In this document: positions 1-8,116 of the stretch, in pieces
Numbering within the stretch: position 1 is the first letter of the stretch
Layout of the letters: each line of letters starts with the position of its first letter
NCBI GenBank assembly: GCA_036399835.1
Contig: DASWMI010000003.1
Location: forward strand, 1-26,944
From: DASYML01 sp036399835
GTDB lineage: Bacteria > Acidobacteriota > Blastocatellia > Pyrinomonadales > Pyrinomonadaceae
Length of the DNA stretch: 26,944 bases
Direction of reading: 5' to 3'
Position numbers and translations under genes: made by a program
The notes under the pieces: model-generated
The model's database searches: none
What the model saw: only the letters and a program-made list of their open reading frames with translations
Told to the model about the DNA's origin: nothing

Positions 1-2
1 CA

Positions 3-539
3 GCCGCTCAGGACGCCGCTGTGAAGGTCAGGGAGAAGATGGGAGCGGATTCGGTCAAGGTCAGCCGGATGGAGATTCATCAGGATGAATTCGAGATTGT
101 CGTGCAAGACCCTCAGAAGCCGAAAAATTTTGACAAGTACACTTACAAGGGCGGCGCTGTGACTGGTCCAGAGCCGGTGGAAGCGATGGTCCTGGGCGAT
201 AAGGAGCTGACGGCTGACAAGATGCCTCTATTTGCTCTCAGCGAAGTGAATCTGGGGGCGATGCCCGAAGTCTGCCGCAAGGCTGTTGAGCGCGCGCAGA
301 TTGAAGACGGCAAGTGTGATTTAATCTCGATTGATTGGGAAGCGGCCTCCAACACGCGTAATAAAGAGGAACAGAAGAAGATAGAAGAGAGCAGGAAAAA
401 CCTGAACCCGATGGAGAGGATTAGAAGCTCTGTGGGCGACCTGGCGGTGACCTGGCGCATCTGGGTCAAAGGGCCGCGGATGACGAAATACTTCTGGGCC
501 GATGCGAAGGGCAACCTGGCCGAAGGCTCAGGCAAGTAA
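3..539 (+). CDS. Unrecognised protein, 5' end outside the window
   Basis: The reading frame is already open at base 3 and stays open upstream of the GTG at 21, so the real start probably lies before the window. GTG 21 is only a possible internal start with no convincing Shine-Dalgarno sequence. About 178 residues are visible. The end carries two segments: an early part with VQDPQKPKNFDKYTYKGG, and a later part in which 'FALSEVNLGAMPEV' precedes a helix and a strand-rich end, 'TWRIWVKGPRMTKYFWADAKGN'. The look is of a small alpha/beta domain in which an amphipathic helix packs on a sheet. I do not recognise a named family. The stop is TAA at 537-539 and the next gene follows 85 bases later on the same strand. 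Confidence 0.7.
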   Translation, partial: AAQDAAVKVREKMGADSVKVSRMEIHQDEFEIVVQDPQKPKNFDKYTYKGGAVTGPEPVEAMVLGDKELTADKMPLFALSEVNLGAMPEVCRKAVERAQIEDGKCDLISIDWEAASNTRNKEEQKKIEESRKNLNPMERIRSSVGDLAVTWRIWVKGPRMTKYFWADAKGNLAEGSGK

Positions 540-624
540 GCAAACGGCGCGCAGGCGTCTGACAAAACCAGGAAGGGCTGTCTCAAAGTTTAATCATTGG
601 ACCAGAGGAAGGTAGACATATTTA

Positions 625-849
625 ATGAGTACACCTCTCAACATGCACGCGGCGCGCACGGCTCTCAACCGCGACCCGGAATTGAGGGAATGGGCCGAGC
701 AATGGTTAAAGGAGAAAGAGCGCGCCGCTCAGCCTGAGATGACAGACGAAGAGTTTGAGAAACACTGGCCTTACGTTCGACCGGAGAGGATGCACGAAGG
801 CGCTCTTGAAGCGGTCGCCGCATACATGCAACGCAACGAGCAGCATTAG
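625..849 (+). CDS. Small hypothetical protein (74 aa)
   Basis: A short, charged, mostly helical protein with no signal peptide or membrane segment. It starts at ATG 625. A purine-rich AGAGGAAGG at about 604-613 could serve as a ribosome binding site, although the roughly 11-base spacing is long. Motifs are an acidic helix (MTDEEFEKHWPYVRPE) followed by a second helix (EGALEAVAAYMQRN). The composition looks like real protein, and the competing frame at 755-988 has the arginine/cysteine-rich look of a shadow. It lies just after the partial gene and may share its transcript. Function unknown; toxin-antitoxin or regulatory roles cannot be argued from sequence. One TGGACCA site lies directly upstream at 598-604. 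Confidence 0.5.
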   Translation: MSTPLNMHAARTALNRDPELREWAEQWLKEKERAAQPEMTDEEFEKHWPYVRPERMHEGALEAVAAYMQRNEQH

Positions 850-1171
850 CAGGCGAATCGTTGCGTCAATGAATCACGCACGCGGCAAGCTCTCTGCGTG
901 TCATCTTCCACGCGGAGATTTCAGGCCGGACCTGCGTTCGATGTACAGATTTTCGTATACGTTTACGCAATGCTGTCAGGCTTTGTAAATTAAGGTAAAA
1001 ATTATTAGGCGTTTGTAAATAAACTGGTCCATCGCCAACATCCTGGCAATCTTATCGTGTAGAATCCCGCCGTCACAGACCTCGAAAGAGGTGGCTCATC
1101 ATTTGTAGCTCTTCTGTAAAGATGCGCCTCAACTGTTTGCGAACCATTCCCTTTGGCATCTGGAGGAAACC
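850..1171. other. Intergenic region, 322 bases
   Basis: No convincing gene. It is AT-richer than its surroundings around 980-1025. It holds a direct repeat TTTGTAAAT at 982-990 and 1012-1020, an 8-base palindrome CGTATACG at 954-961 and a TGGTCCA site at 1025-1031. It probably contains the promoter of the esterase gene at 1172, but no clear -35/-10 pair was found. Confidence 0.5.
982..1020. repeat. Direct repeat TTTGTAAAT, two copies 30 bp apart
   Basis: TTTGTAAAT at 982-990 and 1012-1020, both followed by a short A/T stretch and both preceded by GGC within one or two bases. The 30-base spacing is close to three helical turns, as expected for a tandem regulator site upstream of the gene at 1172. 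No regulator can be named. Confidence 0.35.
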
Positions 1172-2479
1172 ATGAGACGAAACGGCATCGCCTACCTCTT
1201 CAAAAAAATGTCTGTCTGTCCGGCCCCTGACGGCGAGGCTCGGCGCTGGACCAACTTCGGGCCGGTCGGCGCGAAAAGCATTCCGGCGCTCTTCCTTCTA
1301 CTCTGGCTGACGAGTGTCGCTTTCGGGCAGGCCCCGGCTGCATATGAAGCACCATCGCGCTTGACACTCAGGTCCAGCGTGCTCGGCGAGGAACGAACGA
1401 TCCTTGTGCGCACCCCTCCGGGCTACGAGCGCGGCGGCCAGCGTTACCCTGTCCTCTACATGACGGATGGCGATGCGCACATACTCCACACGAGCGGCAC
1501 AATCGGCTTTCTCGCGCTCAACAACCGCATGCCCGAGATGATTCTGGTCGGCATCACGAACACGGACCGCACGCGCGACCTGACGCCGACCAACGTCGCG
1601 CAGCTTCCGGGCAATCCTAACGTGCGTTTCCCGACGAGCGGCGGCGCAGACAAGTTTCTGAAGTTTATCGAGACGGAGTTGATACCGCAGATCGAATCGA
1701 AGTATAGAGTCCAGCCGTTTCGCGCGCTGGCGGGCCATTCGCTCGGCGGACTCTTCGCCGTCCACACGATGCTCTCGCGCCCCGAATTGTTCAACGCCTA
1801 TATCGCCGTCAGCCCTTCGCTTCAATGGGACAACTTCGTCTTGATTGACCGCGCCCGAGAGTTCTTTAAGAACCGCAAGGACTACAACCGGACGCTCTAC
1901 ACGGCGCTCGGCAACGAGCCGGGCGACATTGGCGATGCCTTCAAGCTCTTCCGCGAAGTGCTACAGCAGCAGCAGACGCGAGGCTTCGTCTGGGAGGCCG
2001 TGCAGATGGAGGACGAGGACCACGGCTCTGTCGTGCTCCGCAGCCACTACGCCGGCTTGCGCAAAATCTTTGACGGATGGCGGTACCCGCGCGACCCTAA
2101 CACGGGCGCGCTCGTCGGCGACTTCAAGACCATAGAGGAGCACTACCGAAAGCTCTCCGAGCGTATGGGCTTTCAGCTTAACCCGCCCGAGCAGCTCGTC
2201 AATCAGATAGGCTACCAACTGATGGGCGCTGCGAAGATGGAGGAGGCCATCGCCGCCTTCAAGTCGAATGTTGAGAGATACCCGAACTCGGCCAACGTCT
2301 ACGATAGCCTCGCGGAGGCTTACGAGCGGAGCGGGAAGCTGGACCTCGCGCGCCCGAACTACGAAAGGGCGGTCGCGGTCGGCAAACAGAACAAAGACCC
2401 TAACCTGCAAATCTTCCAGACGAACTTGGACCGCGTGGCCGGACTGCTGAGCAAGGGCACGCAGGCTGAAAAGAAATAA
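1172..2479 (+). CDS. Exported alpha/beta-hydrolase (esterase D/Fes-like) with C-terminal TPR-like repeats
   Basis: A serine esterase of the PF00756 type (esterase D, enterochelin esterase, IroE). ATG 1172 is preceded by a strong GGAGGA at about 1161-1166. Residues 1-34 are an unusually long basic leader before a hydrophobic core (FLLLWLTSVAFGQA), so the protein is probably exported. The nucleophile elbow GHSLGG puts Ser at about 190. The catalytic His is probably the one in MEDEDHGS, about 284; the acid is not certain. A block of about 100 residues at the C-terminus (SNVERYPNSANVYDSLAEAYERSGKLDLARPNYERAV) is a classic TPR-type helical pair, typical of acidobacterial and bacteroidetes members. 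The substrate could be a ferric-siderophore ester, an acyl or carbohydrate ester, and is not decidable. No siderophore genes are nearby. The DUF2911 gene downstream has its own promoter. Confidence 0.85.
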   Translation: MRRNGIAYLFKKMSVCPAPDGEARRWTNFGPVGAKSIPALFLLLWLTSVAFGQAPAAYEAPSRLTLRSSVLGEERTILVRTPPGYERGGQRYPVLYMTDGDAHILHTSGTIGFLALNNRMPEMILVGITNTDRTRDLTPTNVAQLPGNPNVRFPTSGGADKFLKFIETELIPQIESKYRVQPFRALAGHSLGGLFAVHTMLSRPELFNAYIAVSPSLQWDNFVLIDRAREFFKNRKDYNRTLYTALGNEPGDIGDAFKLFREVLQQQQTRGFVWEAVQMEDEDHGSVVLRSHYAGLRKIFDGWRYPRDPNTGALVGDFKTIEEHYRKLSERMGFQLNPPEQLVNQIGYQLMGAAKMEEAIAAFKSNVERYPNSANVYDSLAEAYERSGKLDLARPNYERAVAVGKQNKDPNLQIFQTNLDRVAGLLSKGTQAEKK

Positions 2480-2544
2480 ACGGATGTGAGGCGGAAGGTC
2501 CGGCGTAAACTATAAAGAGTTCAAGCCGCCCGCGCGAGGGCATG

Positions 2545-2574
2545 TTGACATCTCTGCCCGCACACTCATATCTT
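2545..2574 (+). promoter_or_regulatory. Sigma70-type promoter for the DUF2911 gene
   Basis: TTGACA at 2545-2550, an 18-base spacer and TATCTT at 2569-2574. Transcription would begin near 2581, leaving a leader of about 36 bases before ATG 2617. This also argues against the in-frame ATG at 2542, which would lie inside the promoter. Confidence 0.5.
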
Positions 2575-2616
2575 CGCTTCCGGTATCTTTACTTGAAGAA
2601 TTACGAGGAGACACGA

Positions 2617-3567
2617 ATGAAGATTTCCCTGAAACGTTTCTACGCTCCGGCCTGTGTCCTGCTGCTCACCGTCCTGTGCGCGTCCTTACAGGCCACAGCG
2701 CAGACGCCTTCTGTGCGTCTGCCGCGTCCAAGCCAGAAGGCCAGCGTCATGCAGACCATAGGCGTCACGGATATTACGATTACCTACAGCCGCCCCGGCG
2801 TGAAGGGACGGAGAATCTGGGGCGACGCTCCGGCGGCAGCCACCGCCAAAGGCGCTGCGACGCTAGATGATTCGAGCACGCGTCTTAAAGATGCTCCTAT
2901 CGTGCCTTACGGCCACGTCTGGCGCACGGGCGCTAACGAAGCGACCACCTTCGCCGTCACAGACGACGTGCTGATTAACGGCCAGAAGCTTCCCGCAGGG
3001 ACTTACAGCCTGCACACTATTCCAGGCAGGGATGAGTGGACCATTATCTTTAACAGCGTGGCGGACCAGTGGGGCAGCTTTAACTACGACGAGAAGAAGG
3101 ACACGCTGCGCGTCAAGGCTAAGCCGCAGACCGTCGCTGAGAATCAGGAGTGGCTGCTTTACAGTATCCCATCTGTCACACCGAACTCTGCGCAAGTCGT
3201 CATTCGCTGGGAGAAGGTGGCCGTCCCCTTCACGGTTGAAGTGCCGGACGTGGAAGCTCTCATGCGCTCCAAGATTGAAGCGGCTGTCGCCGCCAACCCG
3301 ACGGACTGGCGTATACCCTTACAGGTCGCCAACCAGTATGCCGGTGAAGACAAGTGGGACGAAGCGCTGCTCTGGGCGGATCGTTCGATCAAGGTCAAGG
3401 AGACTTTCCAGAACCTTGCGACGAGGGCGCAGATATTGTTTGGCGCGGGCCGCAAAGACGAAGCCTTGACGGTCGCAGACCAGGCCATACAGCGCGGCAA
3501 AGCCGACAAGGTGGACACCAGCCGTTTTGAAAAACGTGTCGCGGGCTGGAAGACAGGGAAGATGTAA
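2617..3567 (+). CDS. Exported DUF2911 protein with C-terminal helical repeats
   Basis: A secreted protein of the DUF2911 family (PF11138), function unknown. The start is ATG 2617 with CGAGGAG at 2604-2610, rather than the upstream in-frame ATG 2542, which has no ribosome site and overlaps a promoter. The 316 residues begin with a clear signal peptide (about 1-29, ending ASLQATAQ). The family's typical motifs follow: SVMQTIGVTDITITYSRPGVKGR near 43-65, RTGANEATTF, the LPAGTYSLHTIPG hairpin, and WGSFNYDEKKDTLRV. After about residue 210 the chain becomes helical (ALLWADRSIKVKETFQNLATRAQILFGAGRKDEALTVADQAIQ), resembling one or two TPR units. The esterase upstream has the same architecture of exported domain plus TPR tail, so the two may work in one envelope process; that is inference. 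Confidence 0.9.
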   Translation: MKISLKRFYAPACVLLLTVLCASLQATAQTPSVRLPRPSQKASVMQTIGVTDITITYSRPGVKGRRIWGDAPAAATAKGAATLDDSSTRLKDAPIVPYGHVWRTGANEATTFAVTDDVLINGQKLPAGTYSLHTIPGRDEWTIIFNSVADQWGSFNYDEKKDTLRVKAKPQTVAENQEWLLYSIPSVTPNSAQVVIRWEKVAVPFTVEVPDVEALMRSKIEAAVAANPTDWRIPLQVANQYAGEDKWDEALLWADRSIKVKETFQNLATRAQILFGAGRKDEALTVADQAIQRGKADKVDTSRFEKRVAGWKTGKM

Positions 3568-3607
3568 AGCGCGCTCAGGACGGCTCACAGACCGGACCGC
3601 TGAATAG

Positions 3608-4984
3608 TCACCTTCCCGTATTCAAGGCCGGAGTGTCCAGCACATCATGCCGCGTGATGATGCCAGTAATGCGCCCGTACTCTTCAACCAGCACGGCTGG
3701 ACTCTCTTGCAGTTTGCGCGTCACCTCTGTCGAGCTAACGTCCACGTCCACGATGGGAAAACCCTGTTCCATCACTGCGCTGACGGGCGACTCCAACAAT
3801 TCGCGGTTCGCCAGGACTTTCGCCAGGATGCGGTTTTCGCGGACCGAGCCGACCGAGCGCCCATCCTCCAGCACCGGAATCTGCGTGATGCCAAGCTCGC
3901 TCATTTTAGCGAGCAGATCGCTGACGCGCTCATCCGGCGTCGCAGTGACCAGCGACTCCGGCGCGCGCGCTCCCTTGGTCCCGCTAATCAGGCCAGCCGT
4001 AATCTTTTGCGGTGCGAGCAATCGCTTCTCCTTCATCCACTCGTCCGAATGATGTTTGGATAAATAGTGCTCGCCCGTATCGCAGACGATAAAGACGACG
4101 ATGGCATTTTCATCCAGATTGCGTGCCACTCGTAGCGCCGCCGCCAGATTCGTTCCGCTTGAGCCGCCGCAAAAGATTCCCTCCATGCGCCCCAGTTGCC
4201 TCGAAAGCTCGAACGATTCGCGGTCTGTAATGTTGATAACCTCGTCAACGTACCTGATGTGGACATTCTCAGGTATCGTCTGCTGCCCGATGCCCTCGAC
4301 CAGATAGGGCGTCGCTTCAACGAGCTTTCCAGTCTCTTTGTAAGTCTTAAAAACAGAGCCGTAGGGGTCTGCGCCGATGATCTTGATGTTTGGATTCTTC
4401 TCTTTGAGAAAACGCCCCGTCCCTGAGATAGTCCCGCCCGTTCCCAATCCTGCGACGAAATGAGTGATCCGCCCTTCGGTCTGCGCCCACAGCTCTGGTC
4501 CAGTGGTCCTGTAATGCGCCTCCGGGTTGGCCGGGTGAGAATACTGGTCCGGGTAGAATGAGTTGGGCGTTTCGGCTGCTATGCGCTGTGCCGTCTCTAC
4601 ATAGTGGTCCGGCGTTCCGGGTTTGGCGGAGGCGGGCGTGACGATGACATCGGCTCCGAGCGCCTTGAGATAGCGGACCTTTTCGACGGAGGATTTGTCC
4701 GTCATGACAAAGATGCAGCGATAACCTTTGACGGCAGCGGCCAGAGCCAGGCCAATCCCTGTATTCCCCGATGTGGCCTCGACGATAGTTCCGCCAGCCT
4801 TGAGCGTGCCGTCGCGCTCCGCCGCCTCAATCATGGCGAGGCCAATCCGGTCCTTCACAGAGTAGCCCGGATTCAGATTCTCCATCTTGGCGAAGACCGC
4901 CGCCTTGATGCCTTGCGTGAGCCTGTTAAGTTTGACCAACGGTGTATGACCAATAAGGCCGAGAACGTTTTCATGAAATTCCAT
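3608..4984 (-). CDS. cbs: Cystathionine beta-synthase / cysteine synthase with two CBS domains
   Basis: A cytoplasmic PLP enzyme of the beta-family (fold type II). It condenses serine (or O-acetylserine) with homocysteine or sulfide, in transsulfuration or cysteine synthesis. The 458 residues match cystathionine beta-synthases that end in a CBS pair. Visible motifs are NPGYSVKDR with the Schiff-base Lys at about 44, EATSGNTG (69-76, substrate/cofactor loop), the GTGGT phosphate loop (181-185) and GGSSGTN. CBS domain 1 covers about 335-395 and domain 2 about 400-458; such pairs usually bind adenosyl ligands (SAM or AMP). AGGAAG lies just upstream of the ATG at 4984. The gene is divergent from the BlaI unit. 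No cystathionine lyase is in the window, so choosing beta-synthase over CysK rests on the C-terminal CBS pair. Confidence 0.9.
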   Translation of the reverse strand: MEFHENVLGLIGHTPLVKLNRLTQGIKAAVFAKMENLNPGYSVKDRIGLAMIEAAERDGTLKAGGTIVEATSGNTGIGLALAAAVKGYRCIFVMTDKSSVEKVRYLKALGADVIVTPASAKPGTPDHYVETAQRIAAETPNSFYPDQYSHPANPEAHYRTTGPELWAQTEGRITHFVAGLGTGGTISGTGRFLKEKNPNIKIIGADPYGSVFKTYKETGKLVEATPYLVEGIGQQTIPENVHIRYVDEVINITDRESFELSRQLGRMEGIFCGGSSGTNLAAALRVARNLDENAIVVFIVCDTGEHYLSKHHSDEWMKEKRLLAPQKITAGLISGTKGARAPESLVTATPDERVSDLLAKMSELGITQIPVLEDGRSVGSVRENRILAKVLANRELLESPVSAVMEQGFPIVDVDVSSTEVTRKLQESPAVLVEEYGRITGIITRHDVLDTPALNTGR

Positions 4985-5105
4985 AAAGTTCTTCCTGTCT
5001 GAAAATCGAAAGTTTGAAGCTCGTGTCCAGCAAGTTTACCAAAATCTTCTTGAGAGTTAAGCTAATTTGCGCGGCTGGTAGATAAACTCAAACTAAATCT
5101 GATCC

Positions 5106-5124
5106 AACTATTAATTTTATAGTT
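5106..5124. promoter_or_regulatory. Operator 1 of the blaI-like promoter (AACTAT-N7-ATAGTT)
   Basis: A perfect inverted repeat: AACTAT at 5106-5111 and ATAGTT at 5119-5124, separated by seven bases. It ends on the first two bases of the -35 box TTGACA. The ACTA/TAGT core resembles the dyads bound by BlaI/MecI-type repressors, so autoregulation by the adjacent BlaI-like protein is likely. Confidence 0.7.
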
Positions 5125-5151
5125 GACACCAGAGGTGGACTTCGTTATCAT
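5123..5151 (+). promoter_or_regulatory. Strong sigma70-type promoter of the BlaI-M56 operon
   Basis: TTGACA at 5123-5128, an exact 17-base spacer and TATCAT at 5146-5151 (five of six matches to TATAAT). It is flanked by two copies of one palindrome, the first overlapping the -35 box and the second just after the -10. That is the arrangement expected for a tightly repressed promoter. Transcription would start near 5158, inside operator 2. Confidence 0.75.
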
Positions 5152-5156
5152 CCCCA

Positions 5157-5178
5157 AACTATTAAGGATTTAATAGTT
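5157..5178. promoter_or_regulatory. Operator 2 of the blaI-like promoter (AACTATTAA-N4-TTAATAGTT)
   Basis: A perfect 9-base inverted repeat: AACTATTAA at 5157-5165 and TTAATAGTT at 5170-5178, with GGAT between. It shares the outer AACTAT/ATAGTT arms with operator 1. Centre-to-centre distance is about 52 bases, close to five helical turns, so two repressor dimers would sit on the same face of the DNA around the promoter. Confidence 0.75.
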
Positions 5179-5197
5179 GAGATGGAGGCATTGATTC

Positions 5198-5578
5198 TTG
5201 GCGAGAAAGCGATCAAAGACGTTGACGGAGGCAGAGCTTCGGTTGATGGATGTGTTGTGGGAGAAGGGCGCGGCGACGGTGGGCGATGTGGTCGAGGGAT
5301 TGCCCAAGGGGTCATCGCTGGCCTATAGCACGGTCCTGACGACCTTGAGGATTTTGGAGCAGAAGGGCTACGTCCGGCATAGCAAAGAGGGCCGCGCCTT
5401 CGTCTACCATCCGTTGATAGACCGCGGCGAAGCCCGTCGTAATATTTTGCAACACGTCGTCAATCTCTTCTTCGACAACTCGCCGGAGCTGCTGCTGCTG
5501 AACGTGCTCAAGGCAGAGAAGATTGATGCCACCGAGTTGAAGCGGCTGAAGAAAATGATTGAAGAAAGCGAGCGGTAA
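5198..5578 (+). CDS. BlaI/MecI/CopY-family transcriptional repressor
   Basis: A 126-residue winged-helix repressor, the usual length of the family. It starts at TTG 5198: GGAGG at 5184-5188 is nine bases upstream, and a TGA in frame at 5192 excludes any earlier start. The family signature is clear: LTEAELRLMDVLWEKGAATVGDVVEGL, then the recognition helix AYSTVLTTLRILEQKGYVRHSKEGRAFVYHPL at about 42-73, and a C-terminal helical dimerisation part. The family binds palindromes as a dimer and is removed by proteolysis triggered by its membrane partner. The matching operators are at 5106-5124 and 5157-5178, and the M56 protease starts six bases after the stop. The target may include genes beyond this operon. 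No beta-lactamase gene is in the window. Confidence 0.95.
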   Translation: MARKRSKTLTEAELRLMDVLWEKGAATVGDVVEGLPKGSSLAYSTVLTTLRILEQKGYVRHSKEGRAFVYHPLIDRGEARRNILQHVVNLFFDNSPELLLLNVLKAEKIDATELKRLKKMIEESER

Positions 5579-5584
5579 AGGGCC

Positions 5585-7930
5585 ATGACCGTTTTGTTTG
5601 GGCTGAGCGATTCAGCATTGCGCATACTGGTTGAAGCTTTGCTGAATAACATCTGGCAAGGCGCAGTGCTGGCAGCTCTTATCTGGCTGCTGCTGCGGCT
5701 CTTCAGGCATTCCAACGCGGCGACGCGATATAGCATCTGGTTTGCGACCCTGCTCGCCATTATCAGTTTGCCTTTTCTCAACGCGCTCACTTCACCCAGA
5801 ATAACCGTCAGAGAAAATTCCCCGGCATCATCTCCGAGTGGTCCACTTCAGTTTTCCACATCAACATCGCTGACCCCGCGGGAGACTCCCGCGCTGCGGT
5901 CCGTAATTTCTACCGACACGAAGAAGCACACGAGCAGGCTTGAGAGCAGCCGGACGGAAGCCTTTACCTCTTTAAGCGAGCAGGGGGTCAGTAACGGCAG
6001 CAGCGGCCTTGTGATGCCCGCGGAAGCTCAGCCTGCGCGTGAGAGTTTTAGCATACGTTTAAGGGGCGAGCGATGGCCGCAGCTCTTTTTAATGCTCTGG
6101 ATGCTCGGAGTCGTGGCATTGATTTTAAGAATTATTCGGAGCTACCTGTCGTTACAAAGACTCAAGCGAACGTCTCTCCCTCTGTCCGAAAATTATCAAC
6201 AGCGTTTGAGCCATTGGCTAAAGATTTGTCGGATTGGACGGACCTTGAGCCTGCATTATTCGACGGAAGTCACAGTCCCCCTGATACTGGGTTTGAGAAG
6301 GGCTGTCATTATCTTTCCGGAGAGGCTGGCAGCAGCATTGGCCGATGAAGAGTTCGATCAGGTATTGCTGCATGAACTGGCACACGCGCGCCGGCGTGAT
6401 GATTGGACCAACCTCATGCAAAAATTGCTCGAAGCCTTTTTCTTCTTCCATCCGGTAATCTGGTTAATCGGGCGGCAGCTCAACGCCGAGAGGGAGATGG
6501 CCTGTGACCAGTGGGTCGTCTCTTTGACGGGGGCCAAGCGTTCCTACGCTTCATGCCTGGCAAAGCTCTTTGAGCTGACCAGAAGCCCAAGCTCGCCCTT
6601 GCTGGCTCCCGGAGCCATGAAGATTAAAAGCCATCTCTCAAGAAGGATTGAAACGATACTCAAGAATCAGCGAAACACACCTCCGCACCTTTCGCTCATC
6701 AGGCTCATCATCCCGCTCTGCCTGCTGTGCGGAATGCTTGTTCAATTCGGACGAGTCCCGCCTGTCATCGCCCTCAGCTCGGGCGCGGATGATGCGCGTC
6801 AATCGGCTGAGCAGAACTTAAACGCGAGCACAACCGGACTGGACCAGCCGCAGCCCGTGAGAGACGGGCTAAATCAGTGGCCCGGCAACCTGGCGCGTCC
6901 GACGCAAGAGACGACTCCCGTCCCGTTACTTAACGATAACGGTCATCAAGCGATGATGCAGAGGCCGCAGGAAAGCTCTGCGAGCGAAGCTTTCAGATTT
7001 TCGGGGACCGAGAGCGGGATACAGCTATACGCTTTGCCTGAATCCGCGCTCACAACTGCAAATCTCCCGCAGGCGATAACGCAAACTGCCGCCTACACCT
7101 CGCTCTCAAGCACGCGGCAGCCCGAAATCTTAAACTTCATGACGCAGCCTGTGGCTCAAAATTTCCAGACGCCTCAGGGAACGAGCGCTGCATCGGCGGC
7201 CTCTTCCGCTGGCGTCGAGATACCTGCGGACTTCTTCAAAACAGTCGCGGCTTCGGATTCTTCCGCATTGCAAAGAGAGTTGCTCTCTGCGCTTCTCAAG
7301 CGGGACGGACTCAAGAGGGATTTTTTGGTCCAGTCGCTGTTGGTCGGAAAGAATATCAGCTCGGATGGCGAGAAGGCGGAATTTCTGGTCAACGCTGCGG
7401 CAGTTTGCACGGGCGATGATGCCGTCCTTAATGCTTTCTTCAACGCCGTCGCGTCCATCAAATCTGATGGCGAGCAAAGGCGCGTGCTCTCTGCGCTCTT
7501 GAAGTTAAAGGGACACGACAAGGGAATCTTGAACAGGGCCTTGAAAGCTGTGGTGGGGATTAGTTCGGATGGCGAGAAGGCGGAGCTGCTCTTAAAGGCT
7601 GCGAGCTTGTATGCGATTGATAAAGCGGTCCTGCCAAACTTTCTCAACGCTGTCGCTTCCATCAATTCATCTGCGGAGCGGAGACGCGCTTTGACGGCTG
7701 TGTTGCGTCAAGGTCGTCTGAGCGAAGATGTCATCGCTCAGACTGTGAGGTTTGCGCGGAGCATCAATTCCGACGGCGAGAAGGCAGAATTTCTGGTCAG
7801 GTTCGCGGAACTCTGCATGAACAGCGACGCGGCGCTTTCGGCCTACATGGCGACCGCCTCCTCCATCGGTTCTTCAGAGGAACAGAAGCGAGCCTTGCTT
7901 GCCGTCTCGAAGAAAAAAGTGGTCGGTTAG
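5585..7930 (+). CDS. M56 (BlaR1-like) membrane metalloprotease with C-terminal 34-residue repeats
   Basis: A membrane-embedded zinc protease of peptidase family M56, the partner type of BlaI repressors. It is 781 residues long. Hydrophobic segments lie near 24-40, 48-66 and 163-182, and again near 369-389. The zinc motif HELAH is at 263-267, followed by the family block FFHPVIWLIGRQLNAEREMACD, with the likely third ligand among Glu302/Glu304. In BlaR1 the part after the last TM is extracytoplasmic and carries a penicillin-binding sensor. Here that sensor is missing. In its place are a Ser/Pro/Gln-rich linker (about 395-560) and six helical units with SDGE-like motifs at residues 594, 628, 662, 696, 730 and 764, exactly 34 apart. 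Units 4 and 6 have lost the Asp. The gene follows blaI by six bases, so the two are one operon. The signal sensed is unknown. Confidence 0.93.
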   Translation: MTVLFGLSDSALRILVEALLNNIWQGAVLAALIWLLLRLFRHSNAATRYSIWFATLLAIISLPFLNALTSPRITVRENSPASSPSGPLQFSTSTSLTPRETPALRSVISTDTKKHTSRLESSRTEAFTSLSEQGVSNGSSGLVMPAEAQPARESFSIRLRGERWPQLFLMLWMLGVVALILRIIRSYLSLQRLKRTSLPLSENYQQRLSHWLKICRIGRTLSLHYSTEVTVPLILGLRRAVIIFPERLAAALADEEFDQVLLHELAHARRRDDWTNLMQKLLEAFFFFHPVIWLIGRQLNAEREMACDQWVVSLTGAKRSYASCLAKLFELTRSPSSPLLAPGAMKIKSHLSRRIETILKNQRNTPPHLSLIRLIIPLCLLCGMLVQFGRVPPVIALSSGADDARQSAEQNLNASTTGLDQPQPVRDGLNQWPGNLARPTQETTPVPLLNDNGHQAMMQRPQESSASEAFRFSGTESGIQLYALPESALTTANLPQAITQTAAYTSLSSTRQPEILNFMTQPVAQNFQTPQGTSAASAASSAGVEIPADFFKTVAASDSSALQRELLSALLKRDGLKRDFLVQSLLVGKNISSDGEKAEFLVNAAAVCTGDDAVLNAFFNAVASIKSDGEQRRVLSALLKLKGHDKGILNRALKAVVGISSDGEKAELLLKAASLYAIDKAVLPNFLNAVASINSSAERRRALTAVLRQGRLSEDVIAQTVRFARSINSDGEKAEFLVRFAELCMNSDAALSAYMATASSIGSSEEQKRALLAVSKKKVVG

Positions 7931-8116
7931 GGCAGCCCGACGCAAACGATGTCGCTTGCCAGAGACAGCGACAGCAGCGATTAAGAGAGACCACACGCGA
8001 CGCAAGTGATAAGAGCCACGCATCTGTGGTTTGCCGCAGTAGTGTGTCCTCAGGAAGCCACAAATAGCTTTTCACATATCGGCTTTTGCATGAAGAGCAA
8101 GCTATGAGATGGCAAT

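Noticed and set aside
755..988. Second small gene overlapping the 625-849 gene
   Set aside because: No ribosome site and a composition rich in Arg, Cys and His typical of a shadow frame.
1298..1825. Long minus-strand frames inside the esterase and other GC-rich genes
   Set aside because: They lie wholly inside well-supported genes, have Arg/Ala-rich or low-complexity products and no ribosome sites.
2505..2518. Third BlaI-type operator (AACT-N6-AGTT)
   Set aside because: Only four-base arms match, with different inner sequence; probably chance.
2542..2616. Longer N-terminus for the DUF2911 protein from ATG 2542
   Set aside because: It overlaps a good promoter (2545-2574), has no ribosome site, and would bury the signal peptide; ATG 2617 has CGAGGAG and starts the signal peptide.
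3608..4984. Plain cysteine synthase CysK
   Set aside because: The C-terminal CBS-domain pair and 458-residue length fit cystathionine beta-synthase better, although sulfide as co-substrate cannot be excluded.
5585..7930. Beta-lactam resistance sensor BlaR1
   Set aside because: The M56 core is present but the C-terminus shows helical repeats instead of a penicillin-binding domain, and no beta-lactamase gene is near.
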